Shown here one piece after another: positions 41,819 to 50,446 of a stretch of 64,000 bases of DNA. The stretch comes from Bin87 sp965116565. GTDB taxonomy: Bacteria > Chloroflexota > Dehalococcoidia > Lucifugimonadales > UBA3495. Where the stretch lies: positions 3,720,001 to 3,784,000 of the forward strand of contig OZ220699.1 of NCBI GenBank assembly GCA_965116565.1, in the 5' to 3' direction. The notes beneath the pieces were generated by a model. The model ran no database searches. It was given only the letters and a program-made list of their open reading frames with translations, and was not told the origin of the DNA. The number at the start of each line of letters is the position of its first letter. Position 1 is the first letter of the stretch. The translations under genes were made by a program, and so were the position numbers.

Positions 41819-42886
41819 CTACCCGCGCCAGACGTTACGGACGCCGCGCACGGAGGCGAGGCGTTTTTCGGCCAGGAGGTCGGCCGCCCGGGCGGTGGAT
41901 ATCTCCTTTTTGCTGGAGGTGGTGAGCACGGCGGCCATCTGCTCGTAGATGCGCTCGGTTTGCTGGCGGGAGCGGTCAGGGTTGTAGGGCTGGCCGATCT
42001 CGGCGGCGGCGTTGATGATGCCGCCGGCGTTGATGAGGAAGTCGGGCGCGTAGATGATGCCGCGACGGTGCAGCTCCTCGCCGTCCCCGGGCGTTGCCAG
42101 CTGGTTGTTGGCTCCGCCGGCGACGATTCGGCAATTCAGGCGGTCGATGGTCTCAGCGTTGATGACACCGCCCAGCGCGCAGGGGGCGAAAATGTCGCAA
42201 TCCACGTCGTAGATCTCATCGGGTCCGACCACTCGGACGCCCATCTGACGTGCCTTGTCCAGCGCGGCCTCGCTGATGTCGGTGGCTAAGACCTGCGCGT
42301 CATCTTCCAGGAGATGCTCTGCGGTGTGGGAGGCCACCTTGCCGAACCCCTGCATGGCCACGGTCTTGCCGCGAAGCGAGTCGCTGCCCCAGGCGTGGGC
42401 GGCGCAGGCGCGCATGCCCATGAATACGCCGAGGCCGGTCATGATGGAGGTATCGCCGCTGCCGCCGAGAGTGACGTCCAAACCGACGACGTGCTGAGTT
42501 TCCTGGTGGACGGATTCGAGGTCGCGGCCGGTGGTGCCGACGTCCGTGGTGGTGAGATACCTCCCGCCCAGGGTGTCCACGAAGCGGCCCCAGGCGCGCA
42601 GCAGGCCCTCGGTCTTGTCGGCGCGAGGGTCGCCGATGATGACGCCCTTGCCGCCACCGAGGTTCAGGCCGGCGGCGGCCGACTTGTAGGTCATGGCCTG
42701 GGAGAGCCTGAGCGCATCGGCCAGGGCTTCGGCTTCGGAGGCATAGGGCCACATGCGAGTGCCGCCGCAGGAGGGGCCGAGGGTAGTATCGTGAATCGCG
42801 ATGATGCCGCGGAGGCCGGTCTCGGGGTCGCTGTACATGGTGACCTGCTCGTGACCGTGTTTGACCATCTTATTGAGAACGTCCAT
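41819..42886 (-). CDS. Glu/Leu/Phe/Val dehydrogenase family protein
   Basis: The 355-residue protein matches leucine/phenylalanine dehydrogenases, which oxidatively deaminate branched or aromatic amino acids with NAD. LGPSCGGTRMWPY near residue 38 and KSAAAGLNLGGGKGVIIGD near 68 hold the substrate-binding and catalytic Lys residues. The catalytic Asp is in TTTDVGTT near 115, and the NAD fold begins MQGFGKVASHTAEHL near 178. ILINAGGIINAA-like FLINAGGI near 285 is typical. It is monocistronic, with an A/T-rich promoter region upstream. Confidence 0.93.
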   Translation of the reverse strand: MDVLNKMVKHGHEQVTMYSDPETGLRGIIAIHDTTLGPSCGGTRMWPYASEAEALADALRLSQAMTYKSAAAGLNLGGGKGVIIGDPRADKTEGLLRAWGRFVDTLGGRYLTTTDVGTTGRDLESVHQETQHVVGLDVTLGGSGDTSIMTGLGVFMGMRACAAHAWGSDSLRGKTVAMQGFGKVASHTAEHLLEDDAQVLATDISEAALDKARQMGVRVVGPDEIYDVDCDIFAPCALGGVINAETIDRLNCRIVAGGANNQLATPGDGEELHRRGIIYAPDFLINAGGIINAAAEIGQPYNPDRSRQQTERIYEQMAAVLTTSSKKEISTARAADLLAEKRLASVRGVRNVWRG

Positions 42887-43020
42887 TGCATCGCCTCCTC
42901 TATGGATGAGTTACAAGTGATTGGAGCGAAGCGGCAAAAGGGTCGAGGCGGCGGGTGTAGCGGCACCCGCTTCTATTACTATTATAAAACACGATACCGG
43001 CCCTACCGGGCGTCGTGGGG

Positions 43021-43026
43021 TATAAT
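43021..43026 (+). promoter_or_regulatory. -10 element of the cyclophilin gene
   Basis: A perfect TATAAT lies 44 bases before ATG 43071, with GAGGAGAA close to the start. No clear -35 is seen. Confidence 0.4.
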
Positions 43027-43070
43027 CCCCGCAGTTTTATCCGCAGAATCCACATGAGGAGAACATCTAA

Positions 43071-43604
43071 ATGCCTCCCAAGCAGTACGAAAATTCGCCC
43101 GGCCTCGTCATCGAAGCGACCAAGGAATACCGTGCCATCATCAAAACGGACAAGGGCGACATGACGATTCAGCTAATGCCCGAGGTCGCGCCACGAACGG
43201 TCAACAACTTCGTCTTCCTGGCCAAGGACGGCTTCTACGAAGACAACCAGTTCCACCGCGTCATCAACGGGTTCATGATCCAGGGCGGTTGCCCGCGAGG
43301 CGACGGCACGGGCGGGCCCGGCTACCGGTTCCAGGACGAGGAGGTCACGCGCTCCTACACGCGGGGCACGATCGCGATGGCGAATTCCGGCCCCAACACC
43401 AACGGCAGCCAGTGGTTCATAGTGCACGGAGCCGACGTGGGCCTGCCGCCGAACTACACCATTTTCGGCATGCTGACGGAGGGCGACGACGTGCTGGAGG
43501 CATTGGCGACGTCGCCGGTGCGGCAGAGTCGCGGCGGCGAGAACAGCCAGCCCGCCGAGCGGCTCGCGATCCAGAACATCGAGATCACCGAGACGGACCG
43601 CTGA
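43071..43604 (+). CDS. Peptidyl-prolyl cis-trans isomerase, cyclophilin type
   Basis: The 177-residue cyclophilin catalyses proline isomerisation during protein folding. Signature segments are FHRVINGFMIQGGCPRGDGTG near residue 62, GTIAMANSGPNTNGSQWFI near 103, and FGMLTEGDDVLEAL near 137. The catalytic Arg is the one in FHRV. There is no signal peptide, so it acts in the cytosol. It is single-domain and complete. A terminator-like hairpin follows at 43650. Confidence 0.96.
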   Translation: MPPKQYENSPGLVIEATKEYRAIIKTDKGDMTIQLMPEVAPRTVNNFVFLAKDGFYEDNQFHRVINGFMIQGGCPRGDGTGGPGYRFQDEEVTRSYTRGTIAMANSGPNTNGSQWFIVHGADVGLPPNYTIFGMLTEGDDVLEALATSPVRQSRGGENSQPAERLAIQNIEITETDR

Positions 43605-43649
43605 TAACCGCGGTTCCGCGCTGTAAGGGTCTGAAAACAGCAAACAGAG

Positions 43650-43684
43650 CAGGGGCGGGCCCCGCGGCCTGCCCCTGACAATTT
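43650..43684 (+). terminator. Intrinsic terminator after cyclophilin
   Basis: CAGGGGC (43650-43656) pairs with GCCCCTG (43671-43677), continued inward by GGGCC/GGCCT with one G-U pair, a 12-bp stem with a CCGC loop. ACAATTTTAG follows. It belongs to the same palindrome family as 30648 and 40465. Confidence 0.75.
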
Positions 43685-43792
43685 TAGCGACGGCAAGCCG
43701 AGGGGGCGCGCCGTCGTAATCTCTTCTCAACCCGTCCGACGTGCATTGCCGCGGCACGCCGGGCGAAGCCGAAAGCGCCGGCATGCCTGTGC

Positions 43793-45070
43793 ATGAGACT
43801 CTGGCCGAGATCGCTGTACTACGGGTGGGTGGTTGCCGGCGCGTCGGGGAGCATCGGGTTCGCCAACGCCGCGTCCGCCATATCCATACTGACGATATTC
43901 GTGGTGCCCATGTCCGAGGAGTTCGGCTGGGGGCGCACGGAGATCGCCGGCGCGACGACGACAGGAGCGATCCTGGGAGCGGCGCTGGCGCCATTCATCG
44001 GGCGGCTGGTGGACCGGTTCGGGTCGCGGCTGACGCTGGTGATCAGCGGGACGATCATCGGGCTGGGCTGCGTGTACCTGTCGTTGATGCAGACGCTGCT
44101 GGGGTTCTACCTGGCGTTCACGGTATCGCGGATCGCCGACCAGGGCGGAGTCAAGATCGGCACGTCGGTGGCCGCCGGCAAATGGTTCGAGCGGTACCGC
44201 GGGCGCGCCACGGGTTTGGTGTTCCTGGTGGAGACGGTGGGCGTCATCGTGCTGGCGCCGCTGACGCAACTGGTGATCGGGCAGTGGGGATGGCGTTCGG
44301 CGTGGCTGATGCTGGCGGCGGGAATGTTCGCGCTGGGCGTGGTCCCGTGCGCGCTGTGGGTGCGGCGGCAGCCGGAGGACATGGGGCTGGTTGTCGATGG
44401 GGAGCGGGCCACAACCGACGGCGACGGAGCAGCATCAGGGCAAGCGGGAGTCGCCCGGGAAGACCGCTCGCTGACGTTGCGGGAGGCGTCGCGGACGCCG
44501 GCGTTCTGGATCGCGCTGGCGTCGCTGTTCCTGGGCAGCAACGCGGTGTCCGGCCCCGGGCTGCACCTGGTGCCGTACCTCACCGAACGGGGTCTGAACG
44601 CGACGGCGGCGGTGGGCGCGATCAGCGTGATGGCAACGGCGGGCGCGGTGGGCGCGATGGTGGCGGGGATGGCGGCAGACCGAATGTCTCCCAGATGGCT
44701 TATGGCGGGACTGTACCTGACGAGCGCGGCGGCGCTGGCGTTGCTGGTGGGGACCGATACGCTGGTGGAGACGTATGCGGTGGTGATCCTGATGGGGCTG
44801 ATCGGCACGGGGATCAACACGCTGGCGCCGCTGATGTGGGCGGCCAACTACGGGCGCGGATCGCTGGGAGCGATACACGGCGTGGGGCGGGCGTCGCAGG
44901 TGCTGGGGTTTGCCGTGGGTCCGCTGGTGTCGGGGATCGCCTACGACAGCATGGGCACGTACCGGGAGGTGTTCCTGGCCCTGGCCGGCGTGGCGCTGGT
45001 GGCGGCGGGCCTGATGGCGGCGGCGCGGACGTGGGGAGTGAGGATAGTCAGGGATGGGCCAATATGTTGA
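43793..45070 (+). CDS. MFS transporter
   Basis: The 425-residue protein has 12 predicted transmembrane segments, beginning YYGWVVAGASGSIGFANAAS. The MFS signature loop is GRLVDRFGSRLTL near residue 65, and a central cytosolic loop (residues 200-235) splits the halves. The first helix and the RQPEDMGL motif place it with OFA/monocarboxylate-type transporters; RNRPEDMGL also occurs in the MFS gene at 45786. It probably exports or imports an organic acid. No adjacent enzyme indicates the substrate. Confidence 0.92.
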   Translation: MRLWPRSLYYGWVVAGASGSIGFANAASAISILTIFVVPMSEEFGWGRTEIAGATTTGAILGAALAPFIGRLVDRFGSRLTLVISGTIIGLGCVYLSLMQTLLGFYLAFTVSRIADQGGVKIGTSVAAGKWFERYRGRATGLVFLVETVGVIVLAPLTQLVIGQWGWRSAWLMLAAGMFALGVVPCALWVRRQPEDMGLVVDGERATTDGDGAASGQAGVAREDRSLTLREASRTPAFWIALASLFLGSNAVSGPGLHLVPYLTERGLNATAAVGAISVMATAGAVGAMVAGMAADRMSPRWLMAGLYLTSAAALALLVGTDTLVETYAVVILMGLIGTGINTLAPLMWAANYGRGSLGAIHGVGRASQVLGFAVGPLVSGIAYDSMGTYREVFLALAGVALVAAGLMAAARTWGVRIVRDGPIC

Positions 45071-45235
45071 TGCCTCCACAGCACGATCGTTCCGGACTGT
45101 CAAATAAATCATTCGCAACGAGGAATGCGGATATTCGATAACAGTATTTGTTCGGGCCCTGCCACACAACCATTTATATTCTAACTGTTCGTTGGAAGTG
45201 ATAATATAGCATCAGAACCTCAGAGGTGTTTTCCG

Positions 45236-45622
45236 GTGACCACAGTTTCAGTCCAAGACCAGATCGACGAACTGTTCGGCGACGCCCGTTACATGCAAGC
45301 CCAAGCGGTCGAACGGCTTGAACACGGCGATATCCGCGATGCCGCTGAGAAAGCTTGGCGTGCTACCAAACGCGCTACCGACGCCCTGTTGCTGGCCCGC
45401 ACCGGCGAGCGACCTGGACCGACGGGTCTGACCAGCGACGGCCTGGATGACCTGGTAGCGTCGGACCCAGCTGCGGGCTCGCTACAAGGTCGTTACTACA
45501 GTCGTCTCAGCCAACTGCACGGATCCTGCTTTTACAGTGGAGCGTGCAACCAGCACACCGAGCGCCGCATCAGGGAAACTGCCGACTATATAGTCGATGC
45601 CGAGGCTCTGGCTGCCGAGTAA
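45236..45622 (+). CDS. Small helical HEPN-like (PaREP1-type) protein
   Basis: The 128-residue protein starts at GTG 45236 with AGAGG upstream. The helical pattern ERLEHGDIRDAAEKAWRATKRATDALLL with GD and repeated Ala/Trp helices resembles PaREP1-type and other HEPN-fold small proteins. It lacks a clear R-x4-H. Similar Gly-Asp/Ala-rich helices occur in the pair at 49683-50416. Role could be a nucleotidyltransferase partner or a solitary fold; no partner is adjacent. Confidence 0.5.
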   Translation: MTTVSVQDQIDELFGDARYMQAQAVERLEHGDIRDAAEKAWRATKRATDALLLARTGERPGPTGLTSDGLDDLVASDPAAGSLQGRYYSRLSQLHGSCFYSGACNQHTERRIRETADYIVDAEALAAE

Positions 45623-45785
45623 CGATCAGCGTCCGCGCGCGGGTGCTCTGGCCGGCGCTGCGTACGGCAGAACATGCAGTGGGTTGATAGAACCGGGACG
45701 CCTGTGCATCTCATGCTACGGCCACAGGCGGATGTGCCTCCCATCAAGGGCGAGAGGATCCTGGACTCCGGGGGTTCAGCGCCCG

Positions 45786-47192
45786 TCAGGAGTCGTCGCC
45801 GGCGGCGGGGGCGGGGGCCGTGGTGGGAACGGTGGGCGTGGCCTCGGGCATGGTGGGTATCTGCGGGCGCTTGGCGAAGAGGAAGCAGACGCCGCCGGCA
45901 TAGTTGAACCCGGCCAGCACCAGGAAGGCGACGGTGTAGGTGCCGGTCCAGTCGTACATGAAGCCGGCAAAGGGGCTGGCGATGAGCAGCAGGCCGTTCA
46001 TGGGTATGGTGCTGATGCCCAGGATCTTGCCGAAGTTGCCGCGCCCGAAGTACTCGCCCCTGATGGACGTGGTCAGTGGATTGCGGCCGCCGAACCCGAT
46101 GCCGAATATCACCGCGAAGGAGTAGAACATCCACAGCTCGCCGCTGAAGGTGAGCAGGACCACGGCGCTGGCCTGGATGGTGGTGAACACGAAGAGGCCG
46201 ATGCGCTTGGGGAAACGGTCGCCGACGTAGCCGCCCAGGGGCTGGGCGAACATGGACATGATGGTGTAGAGGATCACCACGGTGCCGGCGTATTCCTGGA
46301 GTCCGGCGTCCTTGAGGAGCAGGCCCAGGTGGGTGAATATGGCCAGGATGATCATGCTGGTCATGCCGTGGCCGACGGCGATGAGCCAGAAGGCCGGCGT
46401 GCGCACCGCCTGCTGGGCGGTGAGTCCCTGGGGCTGCGCCTGGGCAGCGGCGCCGCGCCGCGCCTGTTGCGGAGTTGTGGAGCCCTCGGGTTGGAGTCCC
46501 ATATCCTCGGGCCGGTTGCGGATGAGGTAGGATAGTGGCGCCGCCGATGCCAGGACGAGAATGGCCAGAACGAGGGCCACGTTTTCCCACCCGATGGCGT
46601 GGCCGACGTTCAAGGTCTGTCGGGTGAATGGTATGCCGAAGCTGCCGTTGATGCCGAGGTCGATGAGGGGGATGACGATGAGGGCGCCGCCGCGGCTCAT
46701 GAAGTTGGCCCAGCCCATTGCGGTGGCCATGCGTCGGGAGAACCAGTTGTTGATGGTGGTCATCATGGGCACCCAGGAGCCCATGCCCTGGCCGGCGGCC
46801 ATGACCATGTAGGCGAGGTAGAAGATGTAGAGGGGCGCGACGGGCCAGAAACCGGCGTCCATCTGCCAGTAGATGAGGAACCCGAGGCCGAGGATGATGA
46901 AGCCGATGAGGACCATCTTGCGGCCGCCGAGCTTGTCGGTGAGATAGCCCTCGATGGGGCCCATGAGGCCGCCCTCGATGCGGGTGAGGGTCATGGCAAG
47001 GGAGAGTTGGCCCCGGGGCCAGCCGAAGTGGCTTTCCAACGCGGGCGCCCAGAGGGTCATGGCGTGGAACAGGGGCACGGTGGCAATCGTCATCACGAAG
47101 CCGGTGGCGATGACGATAAACCAGCCGTAGTAGATATTGGGCCGGCGGAATCCGAAACGCGAACCGCCGGACGGCGGCGCCTGGGTGGTCAT
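45786..47192 (-). CDS. MFS transporter
   Basis: The 468-residue protein from ATG 47192 is a 12-helix MFS transporter. Features are IYYGWFIVIATGFVMTIATV near residue 20, the first-half loop LTDKLGGRKMVLIG, RNRPEDMGLQPEGS near 218 and a second-half GYVGDRFPKRIGLF. A hydrophilic central loop of about 35 residues is Gln/Ala-rich and the C-terminus is Pro/Thr/Ala-rich. It is a second member of the same broad transporter type as 43793 on the opposite strand. The substrate is unknown. Confidence 0.92.
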   Translation of the reverse strand: MTTQAPPSGGSRFGFRRPNIYYGWFIVIATGFVMTIATVPLFHAMTLWAPALESHFGWPRGQLSLAMTLTRIEGGLMGPIEGYLTDKLGGRKMVLIGFIILGLGFLIYWQMDAGFWPVAPLYIFYLAYMVMAAGQGMGSWVPMMTTINNWFSRRMATAMGWANFMSRGGALIVIPLIDLGINGSFGIPFTRQTLNVGHAIGWENVALVLAILVLASAAPLSYLIRNRPEDMGLQPEGSTTPQQARRGAAAQAQPQGLTAQQAVRTPAFWLIAVGHGMTSMIILAIFTHLGLLLKDAGLQEYAGTVVILYTIMSMFAQPLGGYVGDRFPKRIGLFVFTTIQASAVVLLTFSGELWMFYSFAVIFGIGFGGRNPLTTSIRGEYFGRGNFGKILGISTIPMNGLLLIASPFAGFMYDWTGTYTVAFLVLAGFNYAGGVCFLFAKRPQIPTMPEATPTVPTTAPAPAAGDDS

Positions 47193-47933
47193 GACAGAAC
47201 GCAAAAATAGAGTCCGCACCGAACGGATCCGCCGGAGACGGACCGGAGGCGGACAGGTATGTAACGGCGCCTATTCTACGCCTTTTGAGATTATGGGCAC
47301 AAGGCATAGTGCGTGATGACGAGTATTACGCATAATGCCGGGCCTTGCGGGGTTGATACCCCTCAACCCAACCCTCTCCCGCAAGGGACTGAGAGGGGTC
47401 TTGTTTCATTGCTCTGTCGTATTTCGGTTGGCTTGCTCCCTTGTCCTTCGACCGGCTCAGGATGGTGGTTCGACAGGCTCACCATGAGCGGGGTGGCGGG
47501 TGTTTCGGTGGGGTTTCTCCTTTGGGTTTCGTCGATTGGGTTTCGGGATGATTGGGCGAGAGGCAGGATCTGCGCATCGTTGTCAGCGTACGGCCGGGTT
47601 GGGCACGCAACTATTTGACCTACTTTTCCGTGTACTCAGTGCGCTTGGTGCACACCTGCGCGCGGGCTCGGACAGTCCCGGGGACACCAGTGGGGCGAAT
47701 GCCGGTGAGGAGTCAGGTCTTTGAGCGGCGGTTGCCACCTGGGCCGGTTGCGATTTTGAAACTGACGGGGTTGGCCGTCGATGCTTGGGTCCTGCCTCTC
47801 CGATTTGGGGTTTGGAGCACGTGCTTGATCTAGACAGTATTAGAATATACGTTCCGTAAGGGTGTGTCAAGGGTGAATTTTTGCATTGCGTGGAAGGGAT
47901 TTACGGGATGGGGGGCGGGGGATGGGCCCCGTT
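47193..47933. other. Long intergenic stretch with dispersed repeats
   Basis: No gene is supported here. CCCTCTC (47372-47378) and GAGAGGG (47391-47397) form a stem around a 12-base loop. Two copies of the TTCGACNGGCTCA motif lie at about 47447-47465 and 47467-47492, the second matching the palindrome half at 11827-11850. The rest is GC-moderate sequence without clear features; short open frames in it have no family likeness. Confidence 0.55.
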
Positions 47934-48545
47934 TCATGGCACTATGCCAATCAGGACCAGGGGAACGGCAGGCACTCCACGACCTTGCCGTAGTACGTTC
48001 ACCAAATCGCGTTCGTAGTATGGAACGCCGGAAGACATTTCCTGTTCAAGAGCTTTCATTGGGAGAATTTCGATCCCAACGTCAATCGCGTCGGACACGT
48101 AGAAATGGAGGTGCTTTACGAACAGGTCGTGAGCCACGAAGGCGTACTTGCCGAATTGAACCTCGACCGCGACCCGGTTTTTTACGAAATCGGTTTGATT
48201 GTAAGATCCGATGGGCGTGTGGCCGGCGCTCTCAATTTCACGTTTCTGCTCGTCGGCAGAGAGGTTATACAGCCTTCTCATGAGGCGCTCGTCGGATGTC
48301 ACCCAGAAGTTCCTCCGCTCTTGATTCCAACCCAATGATGCAAACTCCTTTTTGAAAGCGGAGTTCAGGTCGGTTGGCGAATAGAGTAATTGGCCGCGTT
48401 TTCTGGATTCCCGGGACAGTTTGGTCCGGCACTCTTCCGCGTCGATTTTTGCGATAACGGATTGAACCTGATCCCAGAGGTCGCGCTGATGCACCAATAG
48501 GTATTCCTCACCGTTCAGGTGGGAGTACTTGGCGGCGATCTGCAT
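47934..48545 (-). CDS. BglII/BstYI family type II restriction endonuclease
   Basis: The 203-residue protein matches the BglII/BstYI family. Its active site is D119 with E128 and Q130 (TDFVKNRVAVEVQFGKYAF), the same D-x8-E-x-Q spacing as BglII rather than the usual E-x-K. HDLFVKHLHFYVSDAIDVGI is also conserved. Enzymes of this family cut around GATC-centred sites such as RGATCY or AGATCT; the exact site here is unknown. It shares one base with the methylase gene at 48545, so the pair forms one unit. Confidence 0.88.
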   Translation of the reverse strand: MQIAAKYSHLNGEEYLLVHQRDLWDQVQSVIAKIDAEECRTKLSRESRKRGQLLYSPTDLNSAFKKEFASLGWNQERRNFWVTSDERLMRRLYNLSADEQKREIESAGHTPIGSYNQTDFVKNRVAVEVQFGKYAFVAHDLFVKHLHFYVSDAIDVGIEILPMKALEQEMSSGVPYYERDLVNVLRQGRGVPAVPLVLIGIVP

Positions 48546-49462
48546 TAATGCCCTCCCCTGGGCAGGGAAGGGTCATATATGGGCTTGCCCATGGGGCGGG
48601 TTTTCAGGGTACCCAGCCTCAACTGTTCCACCCGCTGCCGCGCGATCTCGACGTATTCGGGCTCTGTGTCGCAACCGTACGCAATTCGCTCATGCATGAG
48701 CGCCGCCACAATGGACGAACCCACGCCCATGTAAGGATCGAACACGGAGTCGCCTTCGTTGGTCATGGATAGAACAAGGCGCTCGACGAGTTCGACGGGG
48801 AATTGGCAGGGGTGTATCGTTTTCTCAGGATGGTTGCTTTTGACGTTGGGGAACTCCCAGACGTCGCTGGGGTTTTTGCCCTTGGGGTTCCCGGAGAGTT
48901 GCCCGGTGTTGGGACCCTTGTAGTGGCGCTTTCCCGGGTATTTGGCGGGTACGCGGATTGGGTCAAGATTCCAAGTGTAGTCGTCGCTCCTGGTCCACCA
49001 ATTGATCGTTTCGTATCGACCGGATAATCGTTTCGACGCATGCAAGCCGTGTCCGAAATGCCAAACGATACGGTTCCGCAGCTTCAACCCTTCGGCGCGG
49101 AAGATCGGATACAGCAAGACGTCCAGTGGGATCACCTCGCCGTTGTCCACGTAGTTGCCGACCTGCCAGCAGATGGAACCCTGGGGATGCAGCAACCGGA
49201 CGCATCCCTTGATCACTTCGGCCTGGCTTTCCAGGTATTCATCGAGGGAGGCCCTGGTCTCGTAATCCTTGCCCAAGTTGTAGGGTGGCGAGGTTACGAT
49301 CAATTTCATCTGCAATCGCTCGGCTTCGAGCCGCTGCATGAAGGCCAGGTTGTCGTCGCACGCCATCACCGGTTGTCCGCCAGCGGCCGGTAACTCCGCG
49401 TGGTCTGACGGGTGAGACACGGCGTTATCCGACGCAACCTCAGGTTTGAATTGGAGTTGCAT
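48545..49462 (-). CDS. DNA methyltransferase, beta-class (N4-cytosine or N6-adenine)
   Basis: The 305-residue methylase has motif IV as TSPPYN near residue 58, before the SAM-binding motif VFDPYMGVGSS near 242, which is the beta-class order. SPPY is the version most often found in N4-cytosine enzymes, fitting methylases of BamHI/BstYI-type systems. A target-recognition region with HASKRLSGRYETINW precedes the motif I region. It protects the site cut by the restriction enzyme encoded immediately downstream. ATG 49462 has a T-rich leader. Confidence 0.9.
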   Translation of the reverse strand: MQLQFKPEVASDNAVSHPSDHAELPAAGGQPVMACDDNLAFMQRLEAERLQMKLIVTSPPYNLGKDYETRASLDEYLESQAEVIKGCVRLLHPQGSICWQVGNYVDNGEVIPLDVLLYPIFRAEGLKLRNRIVWHFGHGLHASKRLSGRYETINWWTRSDDYTWNLDPIRVPAKYPGKRHYKGPNTGQLSGNPKGKNPSDVWEFPNVKSNHPEKTIHPCQFPVELVERLVLSMTNEGDSVFDPYMGVGSSIVAALMHERIAYGCDTEPEYVEIARQRVEQLRLGTLKTRPMGKPIYDPSLPRGGH

Positions 49463-49682
49463 GATCTATTACCACTCGGCCCTTCGCCTGGTAAATCGAC
49501 TGCTGTACGCCATTGCGCAGGTCGGCGTTTCGCTCGCGCAAACCATGATTGACCGGGATCATAGCAAAGCGATTGTGCCGGGGCAACGTGGGTGAGTCAG
49601 ACGGTTTGCGGGCACGGTTGCGTGTGTTGAGGCGTTGGGGCTATGCTGGTTGCGCACCGATTGAGCACATTGGAGAATAGAG

Positions 49683-50051
49683 ATGCTGTCGCATGGGGCG
49701 TTGGAGACTCCGCAGGATTACCTGGCCGCCGCCGAGAAAGAGTTTGCGCTGGGCGATTTACTAGCCGGCGAGGTCATGCTGGCAGGTGCCGCGACCTGTG
49801 CGGTGAGGGCGGTGGCGAAAGGGATGGGCTGGCCCCACGAAAGCAGCGATGAACTGATCGACGCGTTGCGCCGTCTGGATGGAGAGAGTGACAAGCCGGG
49901 CTTCAGGAGCGGATTTCAGATGATCAGAGCCGCTTCTGAGATGGTGAAGACAGGATACTCGGCAGGCTCGGAGTTCGAGGATTCATGGCGTGATTTCCTT
50001 TCGGCGCGGGACTTCATCGATCGGTTAAGTGCGTTGGACGGTGGTCAATGA
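49683..50051 (+). CDS. Small helical HEPN-like protein, first of an overlapping pair
   Basis: The 122-residue protein is helical, with LAAAEKEFALGDLLAGEVML followed by an Ala-rich helix and HESSDELIDALRRL. The pattern resembles the PaREP1-like protein at 45236. Its stop overlaps the start of 50048 (ATGA). No catalytic motif is evident. ATG 49683 follows GGAGAATAG. A role with the following protein is likely from the overlap; its biological function is unknown. Confidence 0.5.
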   Translation: MLSHGALETPQDYLAAAEKEFALGDLLAGEVMLAGAATCAVRAVAKGMGWPHESSDELIDALRRLDGESDKPGFRSGFQMIRAASEMVKTGYSAGSEFEDSWRDFLSARDFIDRLSALDGGQ

Positions 50052-50416
50052 CCACCCCGATGCAAACGCCGGAACACGCTGACGCAGCACGTCAATTCCA
50101 TGCCGAAGCCATCACCACTTTCGCCGCTGGTCAAGATCTGCATGGCGCCGAACTCCTGTGGGGAGCCGTCGCCCACTCGTTGATCGCGTCGGCGCAACTG
50201 CGTGGGCTACCGCACGAGCATCACAGAGATTTCAGGAAGGTAGCGTGGATTGTGCAGGAGGAAACCGCCGACGAGGGCATTTGGAAGGGTTTTAAAGCCG
50301 GCGAGCAGTTGCACATCTATTTCTACCACCGATGGATGTATGCCAACTACAATCTAACGACAGCGCGGCACGATGCAGACTATTGTGTGAGCAGACTGCT
50401 GGCGCTGATCGGTTGA
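50048..50416 (+). CDS. Small helical HEPN-like protein, second of an overlapping pair
   Basis: The 122-residue protein has a helix ARQFHAEAITTFAAGQDLHG then AELLWGAVAHSLIASAQLRG, resembling HEPN/PaREP1-type folds, and Tyr-rich HIYFYHRWMYANYN. There is no clean R-x4-6-H motif. It overlaps the preceding gene by four bases (ATGA), so both are translated together. Two similar small genes in tandem suggest a complex, but no function can be assigned. Confidence 0.5.
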   Translation: MTTPMQTPEHADAARQFHAEAITTFAAGQDLHGAELLWGAVAHSLIASAQLRGLPHEHHRDFRKVAWIVQEETADEGIWKGFKAGEQLHIYFYHRWMYANYNLTTARHDADYCVSRLLALIG

Positions 50417-50446
50417 TTACAAATCACGACAAACGAGGTTTTGAGT

